NCBI GenBank assembly: GCA_007126035.1
Contig: SLCC01000020.1
Location: 1-64,000 of the forward strand
Length of the DNA: 64,000 nt
Direction of reading: 5' to 3'
DNA from: Gemmatimonadota bacterium
GTDB lineage: Bacteria; Gemmatimonadota; Gemmatimonadetes; Longimicrobiales; RSA9
Shown: positions 52,735-61,528 of the stretch, one piece after another
Position numbering within the stretch: the stretch's first letter is position 1
How the letters are laid out: each line of letters begins with the position of its first letter
Notes under the pieces: model-generated
What the model was told of the DNA's origin: nothing
Database searches by the model: none
Seen by the model: the letters and a program-made list of their open reading frames with translations, nothing else
Translations under genes and position numbers: made by a program

Positions 52735-55383
52735 CTACTCCTGATCGACGCGGCCGTGGACCACTCCTTCAGCCAAGCGATCCTCGTCGAACCAGCGTGC
52801 TGCTGCCTCCAGCACGTCGTCCCGGCTGACGGCGCGGGTCCGGGCCTCGAGCTCCCTTATCTCCTCGAGGCCTTCCCCGATGAGCAGGGCGGTGGCCAGC
52901 TCCGAGAGCTGGGCGCCGCTGGTCTGGGTCTGGATCTGCCAGGTCCCTATGGCGTATTCCCTGGCCCGCTCCAACTCCTCCTCGGAGGGCGGCTCGTGGC
53001 GCAGGCGTCTCAACTCGTCGAGCAGCGCCGACCGGGCTTCGTCCTCTCTCTCGGGCGAGGTGGCTATGTACGCTACGAAGGCGCCGCCGTATCGTCGCAA
53101 GAGCGGATAGGCGGTGACGGTGTAGGCCAGTGACCGGCGGCTCCTCAGCTCTTCGAAGAGCCTGTTCCCCAGTCCGCTCACCGCCCGGGACAGCACCTCG
53201 AGGGCGATCCGGTCCGGCCCCGTCCGTGCGGGGCCGGGAAAAGCCACGGCCAGGGCGGTCTGGGCCTTGTCCCGCCACACCTCCTCTCTCCGTCTCTGTT
53301 CCGGCCAGGTCGGGGCCGGCGGCTCGGCCAACGGTGCCGACTCTGAGGCGGGTAGCCATCTGGCCACCGCGTCGGTCACCTGCTCGGGCTCCACGTCGCC
53401 CACGACCAGGACGGATGGCTGGCCCAGCTCCTCCCGGTGCCAGCGCCGCACGTCGGCGGCTGTCACCTGGCGCAGCGCGCTGGTCGTTTCTTCCACGCCC
53501 AGCCCGTACGGGTGCTCGCCGAAGGCGGCTTTCAGGAGCAGTCGCATGGGGTAGGAGTACATGTCGTCCCTCAGCCGGTCCAGCGCCGCCAGCGCCATCT
53601 GTCGCTCCGTCTCCACCGCGGCGTCGGCGAGCACGGGGTTCGCGGCCACGTCAGCCAGGAGCGGGAAAGCCTGGCCGAACTGGCTGGAGGGAACCGTGAT
53701 CGACCACGACACCAGATCGGCGCCGGCCGTAGCCGCTATGCTCCCGCCCAGTCGCTCCGACTCCATGGCGATGCCTTCGGCCGACCTGCTGGTCGTGCCC
53801 TTGAGGGCGCCGCGCACGGCGAGGCCAGTGGTCCCAGCCGTGGCAGGCGTCTCCCGGGCCGTGCCACCGGCGAATGCGATGGCCATTGCCACCAGGGGCG
53901 CGTCCGGCCGTCGCTTCACCACCAGCCGGCCACCGCCCAGAGGGTAGTGGACGACCCCGTCCTCCACCACTCCAGGGCCGGTGATCACGGCGGGCGCCGC
54001 TGCGGGGGTCGCCGCCGCCGGGTCGGGGGCAGCATCCGTGGCCGGTCCCTGATCCGGGTCGTTGGCCGGGTCGGGAGGCGCCTCAGCCAGGCGCGCGGGC
54101 ACAGCCTGGTCGGGCCAACCGATGGCGGGGGCATCGGCGGGCCGGTAGACCAGCATTGTGACCCGCTCCGGGTCCAGGTATCGCTCCGCCGCGGCTTGCA
54201 GGTCATCGGGCTCCAGGCTGCGGATGCGGTCCAGGTACTCACCGACGCGGCTCCAGTGGTCCAGGGCATGCCACTGGGCCAGGAGGTTGGCCCGGCCCTC
54301 GGCAGTCTCGAGACGCCGCAGCAGCCGGGCCTCCAGCAGCGTGCCGACCCGGTCCAGTTCGTCCCGTGGGGCTGGAGACTCCCGGAGCCTGGCCAGCTGG
54401 TGCCAGGCCGCCCGTAGCGCCGGCACCGTTGCGTCCGGCTCGCATTCGAGTCCCACCCCGAAGACGCCCACCTCCGTGGGTGTGTAGTTGTAGGCATCCA
54501 CGCTTGAAGCCAGCCCCGTCTCGCGTACGTGGCGGTAGAGGCGGGACGCCCGTCCGTGCCCGGCCACCATGGCCAGGGCGTCCAGAGCGACGGTGTCCGG
54601 GTGCAGCGACGCCGGTGTCCGCCAGCCCATCTCGGCTCGGGTCCGGGCCACGTCGCCGCTCAGCTCCCGCAGCCTTGCGCCCAACCGGGCCGGCTCGTGG
54701 CGATCCCGCTGGACTCCGTCTCCCGCGGGCAGCTCGGCGTAGAGCTCCTCGACCCGCCCGACCACCGCCTCGGTGTCCACGTCGCCGGCCACCACCAGCA
54801 CGATGTTTCCAGCCGTGTACCTGGAGCGATAGTACTCGAGCACGTCCTTGCGGGTGAATCGTGCCAGTGCCTCGGGCATACCCATGCGCCAGCGACGCAT
54901 GGGGTGCACGTCGAACATTGCCTCGAAGAGCTTCTCCGTGGCCAGGGCGGACGGGCTGTCCAGCTTCCGTTTCACCTCCTCGATGATGACCGCCAGCTCG
55001 TTGCGCAGCTCGTCCTCGTCGATGACCGAGTGGATGAGCGCGTCCGCCTGGAGGTCCAGCCCCCGATCCACGGCGGCGGCGGGGAGCACCGTGTAATAGG
55101 AAGTCCTGTCGTAGATGGTGCCCGCGTTCAGGTAGCCGCCCGCCGCCTTGGTGGCTCGGGCAATCTCGCCGACTCCCCGCCGGGCCGTACCCTTGAAGAA
55201 CATGTGCTCCAGGACGTGGCTCACGCCCACCAGACGATCCGGCTCGTCGAAGTACCCAGCCCGGACGTGCGTCACAACGGCCGCCACTGGCGCCAGCCGG
55301 TCCTCACGGACCAGGAGGGTGAGGCCGTTCGGGAGGCGGTGCTCCCTGGGTCGGATCCGGTCGAGCAGCTCTGTGCCCGTCAT
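52735..55383 (-). CDS. M16-family zinc peptidase, two fused repeats
   Basis: 882 residues containing two M16 halves joined by a Pro/Ala/Asp-rich linker (about 435-475). The first half has the inverted zinc motif HVLEH (about 56-60) with the third ligand Glu in NELAVIIEEVKRKLD (about 130-144). The second half (VVKRRPDAPLVAMAIAFAGG onward) has no HxxEH and is probably the inactive partner. Together they form the closed clam-shell of pitrilysin/PqqL-like proteases. No clear signal peptide is visible, so it may be cytoplasmic. Divergent from the transaminase gene. Confidence 0.92.
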   Translation of the reverse strand: MTGTELLDRIRPREHRLPNGLTLLVREDRLAPVAAVVTHVRAGYFDEPDRLVGVSHVLEHMFFKGTARRGVGEIARATKAAGGYLNAGTIYDRTSYYTVLPAAAVDRGLDLQADALIHSVIDEDELRNELAVIIEEVKRKLDSPSALATEKLFEAMFDVHPMRRWRMGMPEALARFTRKDVLEYYRSRYTAGNIVLVVAGDVDTEAVVGRVEELYAELPAGDGVQRDRHEPARLGARLRELSGDVARTRAEMGWRTPASLHPDTVALDALAMVAGHGRASRLYRHVRETGLASSVDAYNYTPTEVGVFGVGLECEPDATVPALRAAWHQLARLRESPAPRDELDRVGTLLEARLLRRLETAEGRANLLAQWHALDHWSRVGEYLDRIRSLEPDDLQAAAERYLDPERVTMLVYRPADAPAIGWPDQAVPARLAEAPPDPANDPDQGPATDAAPDPAAATPAAAPAVITGPGVVEDGVVHYPLGGGRLVVKRRPDAPLVAMAIAFAGGTARETPATAGTTGLAVRGALKGTTSRSAEGIAMESERLGGSIAATAGADLVSWSITVPSSQFGQAFPLLADVAANPVLADAAVETERQMALAALDRLRDDMYSYPMRLLLKAAFGEHPYGLGVEETTSALRQVTAADVRRWHREELGQPSVLVVGDVEPEQVTDAVARWLPASESAPLAEPPAPTWPEQRRREEVWRDKAQTALAVAFPGPARTGPDRIALEVLSRAVSGLGNRLFEELRSRRSLAYTVTAYPLLRRYGGAFVAYIATSPEREDEARSALLDELRRLRHEPPSEEELERAREYAIGTWQIQTQTSGAQLSELATALLIGEGLEEIRELEARTRAVSRDDVLEAAARWFDEDRLAEGVVHGRVDQE

Positions 55384-55476
55384 GGCAACACAGGCATGAA
55401 CCTTCCATGCCGTTGCGCGGGCGCGGCGGGGCGCCCAATCTGTAGCAAGGTTTCCACGTCAATTCCGGAGCGCATC

Positions 55477-56316
55477 GTGCTGGTCTATCTGAATGGTGAG
55501 TACCTGCCGGCAGCGGAGGCCCGCGTATCGGTGGACGATCGCGGCTTCCTGTTCGCCGATGGATTATACGAGGTCGTTCGCATCTACGCCGGTCAGCCCT
55601 ATGAGTTGGAGGAGCACCTGCAACGTCTGCTCGCCGGTGCCAACGCGTTGCAGATCGAGTACCACGACGTCCGGGCCCTGGAGCCGATCTGTCGGCGGCT
55701 GATAGAGGAGAACGGGGTCAGTGGCAACGGGATCGTCTACATCCAGGTCACTCGAGGCGCCGCGCTCCGCAAGCACCACTTCCCGCCGAAGGGCACGCAG
55801 GCGACGGTGTACGTGGCCGCGAAGCCGCACACCGGCTACCCGTCCCACCTGTGGGAGGACGGCGCCACGGCCATCACCATGCCGGACAACCGGTGGGCCC
55901 GCTGCGACATCAAGTCCATATCCCTGCTCCCGAACATCATGGCCAACGAGGCGGCCATGGCGGCGGAGACATTCGAGGCGGTGCTGGTGCGGGATGGCGT
56001 CGTCACCGAAGGTTCCCACTCGAACGTCTGGGGCGTGAGGGACGGACGGCTGATCACCTACCCGGCGTCCAACTACATCCTGGCGGGCATCACGCGGGCC
56101 ACGGTCTTCCGGCTGGCTGGCGAGCTGGGCATCCCCGCGTCTGAGGGCCTCATCCTGGCCCATGAGCTCTACGACCTGGACGAGGTCTTCCTGAGCGGCA
56201 CCACTGTGGAGATCATGCCCATCGTGGCGGTGGACGGTCGCATGATAGTGGACGGCGAGCCCGGTCCCATCACGCGGCGTCTGCTGAAGACCTTCAGGAA
56301 CTCTCTGCCACGCTGA
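55477..56316 (+). CDS. D-amino-acid transaminase-like PLP enzyme (fold type IV)
   Basis: 279 residues from the GTG at 55477 (GGAG 6 bases upstream). The N-terminal NGEYLPAAEARVSVDDRGFL and FADGLYEVVRIYAG, the PLP lysine in DIKSISLLPNIMAN (about residue 147) and the phosphate-binding EGSHSNVWGV and LSGTTVEIMPI segments identify a branched-chain/D-alanine aminotransferase relative. The DIKSxxLLxNV pattern favours D-alanine aminotransferase, which would supply D-Glu/D-Ala for peptidoglycan. Its end overlaps the AI-2E gene by 23 bp. Confidence 0.9.
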   Translation: MLVYLNGEYLPAAEARVSVDDRGFLFADGLYEVVRIYAGQPYELEEHLQRLLAGANALQIEYHDVRALEPICRRLIEENGVSGNGIVYIQVTRGAALRKHHFPPKGTQATVYVAAKPHTGYPSHLWEDGATAITMPDNRWARCDIKSISLLPNIMANEAAMAAETFEAVLVRDGVVTEGSHSNVWGVRDGRLITYPASNYILAGITRATVFRLAGELGIPASEGLILAHELYDLDEVFLSGTTVEIMPIVAVDGRMIVDGEPGPITRRLLKTFRNSLPR

Positions 56317-57004
56317 GCTCCGGCTCGAGCCGGTCGATGTAGAGGCGGCGGACCAGGACACGGGCCGCCGCCAGCAGGGGCACCGCCACCACCAGGCCCA
56401 GGAACCCGAAGAGCAGGGCCATGACCATCTGGAACAGGATGGTCACGGCCGGCCGGAGCCGGACGGCCCGGCGCATGACCATCGGGATCAGCGCGTTCGA
56501 CTCCACCTGCTGGATCACCGTGTAGAGGACCAGGACCCACAGCGCCATCATGGGCGACACGGTGAGAGCCACCGCCAGGGCCGGGATCGCGCCCAGTATG
56601 GGGCCGACGAAGGGGATGAAGTTCAGGATCCCCGCTATCAGCCCCAGGGCCAGCGGCGCCGGGACACCCAGCAGCCAGAGCGCGGCTGTGGTGGTGATGA
56701 AGATCATGATCATGGCCACCGACATCCCGGCCATCCACCGCTTCAGGTTGTAACCCACCTCCAGCAACGCCTCCCGGAGCTGGGCCCGACCTTTGTGGGG
56801 GACCAGCCGGAGCACGCTCTCCACGTAGCCCCGCGGGTCCAGAGACAGGAAGAACCCGGTGAACACCACCAGCGCCGCGCCCACCACGCCACCCAGGATC
56901 GTGGTCAGGAGCGGCAGCGCGCCGGCCAGGATCCGGGCTGCCTCAACGCTCACCCGCGCCTCGATCATCTCCCGGAAATCCTCGGTCGGGCGCACCTCGC
57001 CCAT
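56294..57004 (-). CDS. AI-2E family transporter, C-terminal part (split gene)
   Basis: 236 residues from the ATG at 57004. It holds the family core: EIMIAR-like N-terminus, several membrane segments, the ALGLIAGILNFIPFVGPILGA signature (split over about 130-150) and the EKLPNALI-like segment VESNALIPMVM. It is in the same frame as the upstream half, separated only by TAG plus two codons (57005-57013). It may be made by reinitiation on the ATG six bases after the TAG. Probably non-functional alone or a partner of the first half. Confidence 0.85.
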   Translation of the reverse strand: MGEVRPTEDFREMIEARVSVEAARILAGALPLLTTILGGVVGAALVVFTGFFLSLDPRGYVESVLRLVPHKGRAQLREALLEVGYNLKRWMAGMSVAMIMIFITTTAALWLLGVPAPLALGLIAGILNFIPFVGPILGAIPALAVALTVSPMMALWVLVLYTVIQQVESNALIPMVMRRAVRLRPAVTILFQMVMALLFGFLGLVVAVPLLAAARVLVRRLYIDRLEPELSVAESS

Positions 57005-57010
57005 GATGAC

Positions 57011-57364
57011 CTAGAGCTGGGCCTCGGCCCAGGCCGCCAAGTCCCGCACCAGCCGGGGGACCTCCGCCTGGATCATGGCGAACTGGGCTTGCAGCACCGG
57101 CCAGTACAGGTAGAAGAACCCGCCCACCACCAGCGCCAGCAGCGCGAGACTCAGGATCGCGGCCAGCGTCCGCGGCAGCCAGCGCGAGAGCGGGTCGACG
57201 AACAGGGACAGGAAGATGGCGAACAGGATAGCGAGGAAGGCGATGAAGATCAGGTCACGAGCCAGCCACAACGCGAACGCCAGGGCCCAGACGCCCATGA
57301 CCACCATGGTGGCCCTGGCCACGAAGCCATAGCTGATACGGCGGGCCCGCTGATCAGGCTGCAC
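57011..57364 (-). CDS. AI-2E family transporter, N-terminal part ending at in-frame TAG
   Basis: About 117 residues from the GTG at 57364 (GGAGGGGG upstream). It has the first three membrane segments of an AI-2E transporter (about 15-90) and stops at TAG (57011-57013). The next codons GTC ATC ATG continue in the same frame into the C-terminal part. Together the two parts make about 356 residues, the normal length. A CAG-to-TAG change would explain the stop. TAG is a normal stop codon elsewhere in this window, so recoding is unlikely. Confidence 0.8.
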   Translation of the reverse strand: MQPDQRARRISYGFVARATMVVMGVWALAFALWLARDLIFIAFLAILFAIFLSLFVDPLSRWLPRTLAAILSLALLALVVGGFFYLYWPVLQAQFAMIQAEVPRLVRDLAAWAEAQL

Positions 57365-57528
57365 TGCTCCCCCTCCTGGCCTTAGGCGCGGGCGCCTCGC
57401 CCGCAACCTGCCCCATCCGCGCGAGGATAGTCGGGCAACGGCCGTGCCAGTCGACGCGGTGCGCCAGCGCGTGGATCCGCCCTCACCGACCATGACCCGC
57501 TCCGCCATACCACTGTCCCGATACGGCC

Positions 57529-57557
57529 TTGCCGCAACAGCCACCACCTCCTAGTGT
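57529..57557 (+). promoter_or_regulatory. sigma-70-type promoter of ssb
   Basis: -35 TTGCCG (57529-57534), 17-base spacer, -10 TAGTGT (57552-57557). The predicted start is near 57564, giving a 56-base leader with AAAGGAC before the ssb ATG. Confidence 0.5.
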
Positions 57558-57619
57558 TGCCGTGCCGGAGCCCCTGTCGCGTCCGGAACGGTGAGCTGCC
57601 ACACGATGAAAGGACGAGC

Positions 57620-58093
57620 ATGAGTCGATCACTGAACAAGGTCACCCTCATCGGTAACGTGGGGGCGGAGCCCGAGATCCGGTCCACCCCCTCAGGCACG
57701 CGCATCGCGAAGGTCTCTCTGGCCACCAACCGGACCTTCACTGATCGCTCGGGCCAACAGCAGGACAAGACGGAGTGGCATCGGCTCACGTTCTGGGACA
57801 AACTGGCCGACGTGGTCGAGCGGTACGTCCACAAGGGGGACCGCCTCTACGTGGAAGGACGCCTGGAGTACTCTCAGACCCAGGACGAACAGGGCAACGT
57901 CAGGTACTGGACCGACATCGTCGCCCGGGAGATGATAATGCTCGGAGCCGGCGGACCGGGCGGCGGCGGCGGACCGGGCGGCGGTGGCGGACCGGGCGGC
58001 GGTGGAGCCGACTACGGCCGCGACCAAGCTCCCGGTAGAGAGCCCGCGCCGGGACCGGGCCCCTTCGAAGAGGACGACGATCTGCCGTTCTGA
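57620..58093 (+). CDS. ssb: single-stranded DNA-binding protein
   Basis: 157 residues from the ATG at 57620. The OB-fold spans about 1-108 (LNKVTLIGNVGAEPEI, TEWHRLTFWDKLADVVERYV, GDRLYVEGRLEY). A glycine-rich linker follows, built from PGGGGG units encoded by roughly 18-bp tandem repeats (57950-58008). The acidic tail ends in DDDLPF, the canonical tip that recruits partner proteins. It coats single-stranded DNA in replication and repair. Repeat number in the linker may vary between strains. Confidence 0.96.
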   Translation: MSRSLNKVTLIGNVGAEPEIRSTPSGTRIAKVSLATNRTFTDRSGQQQDKTEWHRLTFWDKLADVVERYVHKGDRLYVEGRLEYSQTQDEQGNVRYWTDIVAREMIMLGAGGPGGGGGPGGGGGPGGGGADYGRDQAPGREPAPGPGPFEEDDDLPF

Positions 58094-58123
58094 GGATGCA
58101 CCGGCGCGCCCGGGCTCGTGGGC

Positions 58124-59044
58124 TCAATCGTCGGGTGACAGCAGTGCCTGGTAGCTCTCGAAACGCTCCACCGGGATCTCCCCGGCCTCCACGGCCTTCC
58201 TGACCGCGCAGCCCGGCTCGTGATCATGTGAGCAGGACCGGCCGAACCGGCAGGAGTCCAGGTAGTCCTGGAACTCGGGGAAGTGTAGGTCCAGCTCGGT
58301 CGGGTCTATGCGCCAGAAGCCCAGCTCCCGGAGGCCGGGTGTATCGGCCACGTAGCCGCCGCAGCTCAGTGGGATGAGTCGGGCAGAGACGGTGGTGTGG
58401 CGGCCCTTCCCCACGGCCTCGCTCACGGCGGCTGTCCGGAGCTGGAGGTCCGGGTCCATGGCGTTGAGGAGGCTGGACTTGCCCACGCCCGAGGGCCCGG
58501 CCAGCGCGCTGACCCGTCCGCACAGGTGCTGGCGCAGGTCTTCGATGCCCTGGCCGGTACTGGCGCTGGTGACCACGACGGGGTAGCCGATCCTTTCATA
58601 GACGCGGAACGGCTCGAAGTGCTCCTCGTCCGCCAGGTCCGCCTTGTTGGCCACGACGACCGCGTTCAGATCGTTCGCCTCCGCCAGCACGAGGAACCGG
58701 TCCAGCATGCGGAGCCGTGGGGTCGGATGTACCAGTGCGAAGACGGCCACGATCTGGTCCACGTTGGCGGCCAACACCTTGGCCCGATACCGTCCCGCCC
58801 TGGGCGCCGCCCTGGCGAGCTCGCTCTGCCGCTCCGCCACCGCCTCGATCGTGTAGTTGCCGTCCTCGTGCTGGCGGACCTGGACCCGGTCACCCACCAC
58901 CACCGCGTCGCCGGTCCTTTGCTGCTGCTTCAGCCGACCGCGCAGCACGGCCTCCACCACCTCGCCCCGATGCAACTCGACCTCGTACTTCCCGCCCACG
59001 GCGGATCGTACGAGGCCGTTGATCTGCCCGGAGGCGGCTGACAT
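58124..59044 (-). CDS. rsgA: ribosome small-subunit-dependent GTPase A
   Basis: 306 residues. An N-terminal OB-like domain is followed by a circularly permuted GTPase in which G4 (VVANKADL) precedes G1 (GPSGVGKSSLLNAM, about 188-201) and G3 (DTPGLREL). The C-terminal zinc motif CRFGRSCSHDHEPGCAV is complete. RsgA matures the 30S subunit late in assembly. Its ATG overlaps the sigma factor stop by one base (ATGA-type), so the two are coupled. Confidence 0.96.
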   Translation of the reverse strand: MSAASGQINGLVRSAVGGKYEVELHRGEVVEAVLRGRLKQQQRTGDAVVVGDRVQVRQHEDGNYTIEAVAERQSELARAAPRAGRYRAKVLAANVDQIVAVFALVHPTPRLRMLDRFLVLAEANDLNAVVVANKADLADEEHFEPFRVYERIGYPVVVTSASTGQGIEDLRQHLCGRVSALAGPSGVGKSSLLNAMDPDLQLRTAAVSEAVGKGRHTTVSARLIPLSCGGYVADTPGLRELGFWRIDPTELDLHFPEFQDYLDSCRFGRSCSHDHEPGCAVRKAVEAGEIPVERFESYQALLSPDD

Positions 59045-59931
59045 CAGGCGGCGAAGCTCTCCAGTGCTATCCCCATGTCCCCCTCCCGGAGTCGCTTCAG
59101 TGCCCGGTCCCGGAGCTGGCGTACCCGCTCACGGGTCACGCCCAGCATGTTGCCGATCTCTTCCAGGGTGTGGGCCTCACCGCCGTCGAGCCCGAAATAG
59201 AGCCGGAGCACCCTGGCGTCCCGGGGGTTCAGTGTTTCCAGGGCCGCGTCGATGTGCTCGGCGAGCATGCGGTCCTCCACGTCCTCCTCGGGCTCGGTGG
59301 CCTCGTCGAGGACGAAACGCTCCACCAGGTAGCTGTCATCGGTGTCACCGATGGGTGCGTCCAGCCGGATCTCGGCGGAGTTGAGCGTCTGCAACTGCTC
59401 CACCACCTCGGGCGTCAGCTTGGCGGCCTTCGCCACCTCTTCCGTGCTCGGGTCCCGGCGCAGCTCCTGCTTCAGCCGCTCCCGCTCGCGGAAGATCCGA
59501 GCCAGGTCGCTGGCCCGGTTGAGGGGGACACGCACTGCCCGGCCCTGATTGGCCAGTGCCGCCAGGATGGCCTGACGGATCCACCAAACTGCGTACGAGA
59601 TGAACTTGACACCCTGGTCCGGGTCGAACTTCCTGGCCGCCGTTACCAGGCCTACATTGCCTTCCTGGATGAGGTCCGCCAGCGATACGCCCCGGTTCTG
59701 GTACTTCTTGGCCACGCTGATGACGAACCGCAGGTTGGCCCGTGCCAGGGCCATGATCGCGTCCTCGTCGCCTGCCTTCGCACGGCGACCCAACTCGATC
59801 TCCTCCTGGGTCGTGATCAGCTCATGCTTACTGACGTCACCCAGGTACTGATCGAGGGCGTTCTGGTCCTCGTGCAGGGGCCGGAATCCCTCCAGCCGCC
59901 GCCGGCGCTGCTTGCTTTCGATAGTTGCCAT
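59044..59931 (-). CDS. sigma-70 family RNA polymerase sigma factor (RpoD/SigA-like)
   Basis: 295 residues from the ATG at 59931. Region 1.2 (DQNALDQYLGDVSKHELITT), region 2 (ARANLRFVISVAKKYQNRGV, then DLIQEGNVGLVTAARKFDPD and YAVWWIRQAI), region 3 and region 4 (HTLEEIGNMLGVTRERVRQL) are complete, while region 1.1 is missing. The short form is common as the main sigma factor in Gemmatimonadota-like genomes and could also be a group 2 factor. GGAGG lies directly before the ATG, an unusually short spacing. Coupled to rsgA. Confidence 0.9.
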   Translation of the reverse strand: MATIESKQRRRRLEGFRPLHEDQNALDQYLGDVSKHELITTQEEIELGRRAKAGDEDAIMALARANLRFVISVAKKYQNRGVSLADLIQEGNVGLVTAARKFDPDQGVKFISYAVWWIRQAILAALANQGRAVRVPLNRASDLARIFRERERLKQELRRDPSTEEVAKAAKLTPEVVEQLQTLNSAEIRLDAPIGDTDDSYLVERFVLDEATEPEEDVEDRMLAEHIDAALETLNPRDARVLRLYFGLDGGEAHTLEEIGNMLGVTRERVRQLRDRALKRLREGDMGIALESFAA

Positions 59932-60148
59932 CCTCCCCCACCGCTCTCTAGCCCGCCGGACCGCCCGGCCTTGAATGGAAACCCTTGCGAGGCCTGGAAG
60001 GTTCCACCGCAAGGTCTTTGCCTGCGCGAACCGTTCCGGTGCGATCGAATCCAGCGGGTCAACCCCGTCTCGCGGCTGGTATTAACCCTGCCACCGGGCG
60101 GGGGTTCCGGCGGGTGTCGGTGCGGGAGCTGGCGTCCGTGGCGTCAGC

Positions 60149-60733
60149 CTATGGATCCGGCGTCGGGTCAGCCGGCTGGCCCAGGGGCTGGGGCGCAGTG
60201 GCGTCCGGGGTGGGAGTGGTCTGCGCGGCCGCGTCCACGCGCACCCTGGCATCCCGTAGCGGGTCCTGGGCCAGGAGCTGCTCCAGGGGCGGCGGTGCCG
60301 GGCCACCGCCCGGCAGGGCCAGTTGGGCTTGCAGGTCCTGGATCGCGGTGCGGATCGTGACCAGGTCATCCTCCACGGCTGCCAGCGTGGCGCCTCGCCG
60401 CAACTTCGCCACCACGGCGTCGGCCAACGCCTGGATCTGCCGCAGGCGCGCCTCGACCAGGTAGCCAGTGGCCAGCCAGTCGACCTCCCGGGGCGCGTGG
60501 AGAAGCTGATCGGTGATGGCCTCGGCTGTGAGTATCCGCTCCGGCTCACCCGCCAGGGCCAGCTCGATCTCCGCCTCCACCATCCGTAGCTTCTCTTCGA
60601 GTGGCACGTCCTGACCAGGTGCCAGAACGGTGGCGGGCGGCGGTGCCTCGCCGGTCACACGCCGCTGGTCCGGCCACAGCTCGCAGCCGGTCAAGGTGAG
60701 GGCTACAATGGCTGTCAGAAGTATTCGTCGCAT
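60149..60733 (-). CDS. hypothetical lipoprotein with helical middle
   Basis: 194 residues from the ATG at 60733. A lipoprotein signal (RRILLTAIVALTLTGC) ends in a lipobox. The mature part has a long amphipathic helical region (LEEKLRMVEAEIELALAGEP onward to about residue 160) suggesting a coiled coil, and a Pro/Gly/Gln-rich tail of about 30 residues. It is likely anchored in the outer or inner membrane and might have a structural role. Divergent from the PP2C gene (66-bp gap). Confidence 0.7.
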   Translation of the reverse strand: MRRILLTAIVALTLTGCELWPDQRRVTGEAPPPATVLAPGQDVPLEEKLRMVEAEIELALAGEPERILTAEAITDQLLHAPREVDWLATGYLVEARLRQIQALADAVVAKLRRGATLAAVEDDLVTIRTAIQDLQAQLALPGGGPAPPPLEQLLAQDPLRDARVRVDAAAQTTPTPDATAPQPLGQPADPTPDP

Positions 60734-60764
60734 CGGTTTCCCACAGGGGCAATCACCATGCCTG

Positions 60765-60794
60765 TTGCCCAACGTCCCATTGATGATCTACCCT
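60765..60794 (+). promoter_or_regulatory. sigma-70-type promoter for a leaderless transcript
   Basis: -35 TTGCCC (60765-60770), 18-base spacer, -10 TACCCT (60789-60794). The PP2C gene ATG at 60800 starts 6 bases after the last base of the -10, with no ribosome binding site, so the transcript should be leaderless. Confidence 0.5.
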
Positions 60795-60799
60795 AACGC

Positions 60800-61528
60800 A
60801 TGAACCTGGTTTCCGCAGGGCTCAGCGACCGGGGCCGTGTCCGGCCCAGGAACGAGGACGCGCTGCTCCTCAGACCGGAGCGAGGGCTGTTCGCCGTGGC
60901 CGACGGGATGGGCGGGCATGTCGGTGGCGACATCGCCAGTCGCGTCGCCGTCGACGTCCTGGACGAACTCGGCCCGGACGGCCTGGACGCGGAGCAGCTG
61001 CGCTCCATCTTCCTTGCCGCCCATGGCGCCATTCTCCGGGCGGTAAGCGCTGACCCCACCCTGTCCGGCATGGGCACCACCATGACCGCGCTCCGGGTGC
61101 GCCCGGAGAACGATGGCTGCCTCATAATCCACACTGGCGACTCCCGCGCGTACCGCTTCCGGGACCCACAGCTCCACCAGCTCACCAGGGACCATACCTG
61201 GGTCCAGGACCAGGTCGATGCCGGGCTCCTGCAGCCCGAGCAGGCACGAGCGCATCCATACTCCTCGGTCCTCACCTCGGCCCTGGGCATTGTCAATGGC
61301 GAGCCCGAGATCCAGGTGGTGGACGTGCCGTGCGACGCCGGTGACACCATCCTCCTCTGCACCGACGGCCTCACCGCCGGACTGGCCGACCAGGACATCG
61401 CCCGGCTGCTCAGCAGGGAGCCGGACATGGACGCCGCCGCCCGGGCCCTCATCGCCGCTGCGAACGACGCCGGCGGCAGTGACAACATCACCGTGGCGCT
61501 GGTGCGGCTCCTGGCCTCAGGTCAGTAA
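60800..61528 (+). CDS. PP2C-type serine/threonine phosphatase
   Basis: 242 residues covering one PPM/PP2C domain. Metal-binding motifs SDRGRVRPRNEDALL (9-23), FAVADGMGGHVGGD (32-45), GTTMTALRV (about 90), HTGDSRAYRF (about 111-120), LCTDGLTAGL (about 180) and GSDNITVALV (about 226-235) are all present. It removes phosphate from Ser/Thr on proteins, usually opposing a Hanks-type kinase, which is not visible here. Its end overlaps the HD gene by 12 bp. The transcript is probably leaderless. Confidence 0.94.
   Translation: MNLVSAGLSDRGRVRPRNEDALLLRPERGLFAVADGMGGHVGGDIASRVAVDVLDELGPDGLDAEQLRSIFLAAHGAILRAVSADPTLSGMGTTMTALRVRPENDGCLIIHTGDSRAYRFRDPQLHQLTRDHTWVQDQVDAGLLQPEQARAHPYSSVLTSALGIVNGEPEIQVVDVPCDAGDTILLCTDGLTAGLADQDIARLLSREPDMDAAARALIAAANDAGGSDNITVALVRLLASGQ

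Noticed and set aside
57005..57013. TAG in the AI-2E gene as a recoded (pyrrolysine-like) sense codon
   Set aside because: Other genes in the window end normally at TAG (for example at 108, 8692, 11330 and 33514), and no recoding hairpin is visible after the TAG.
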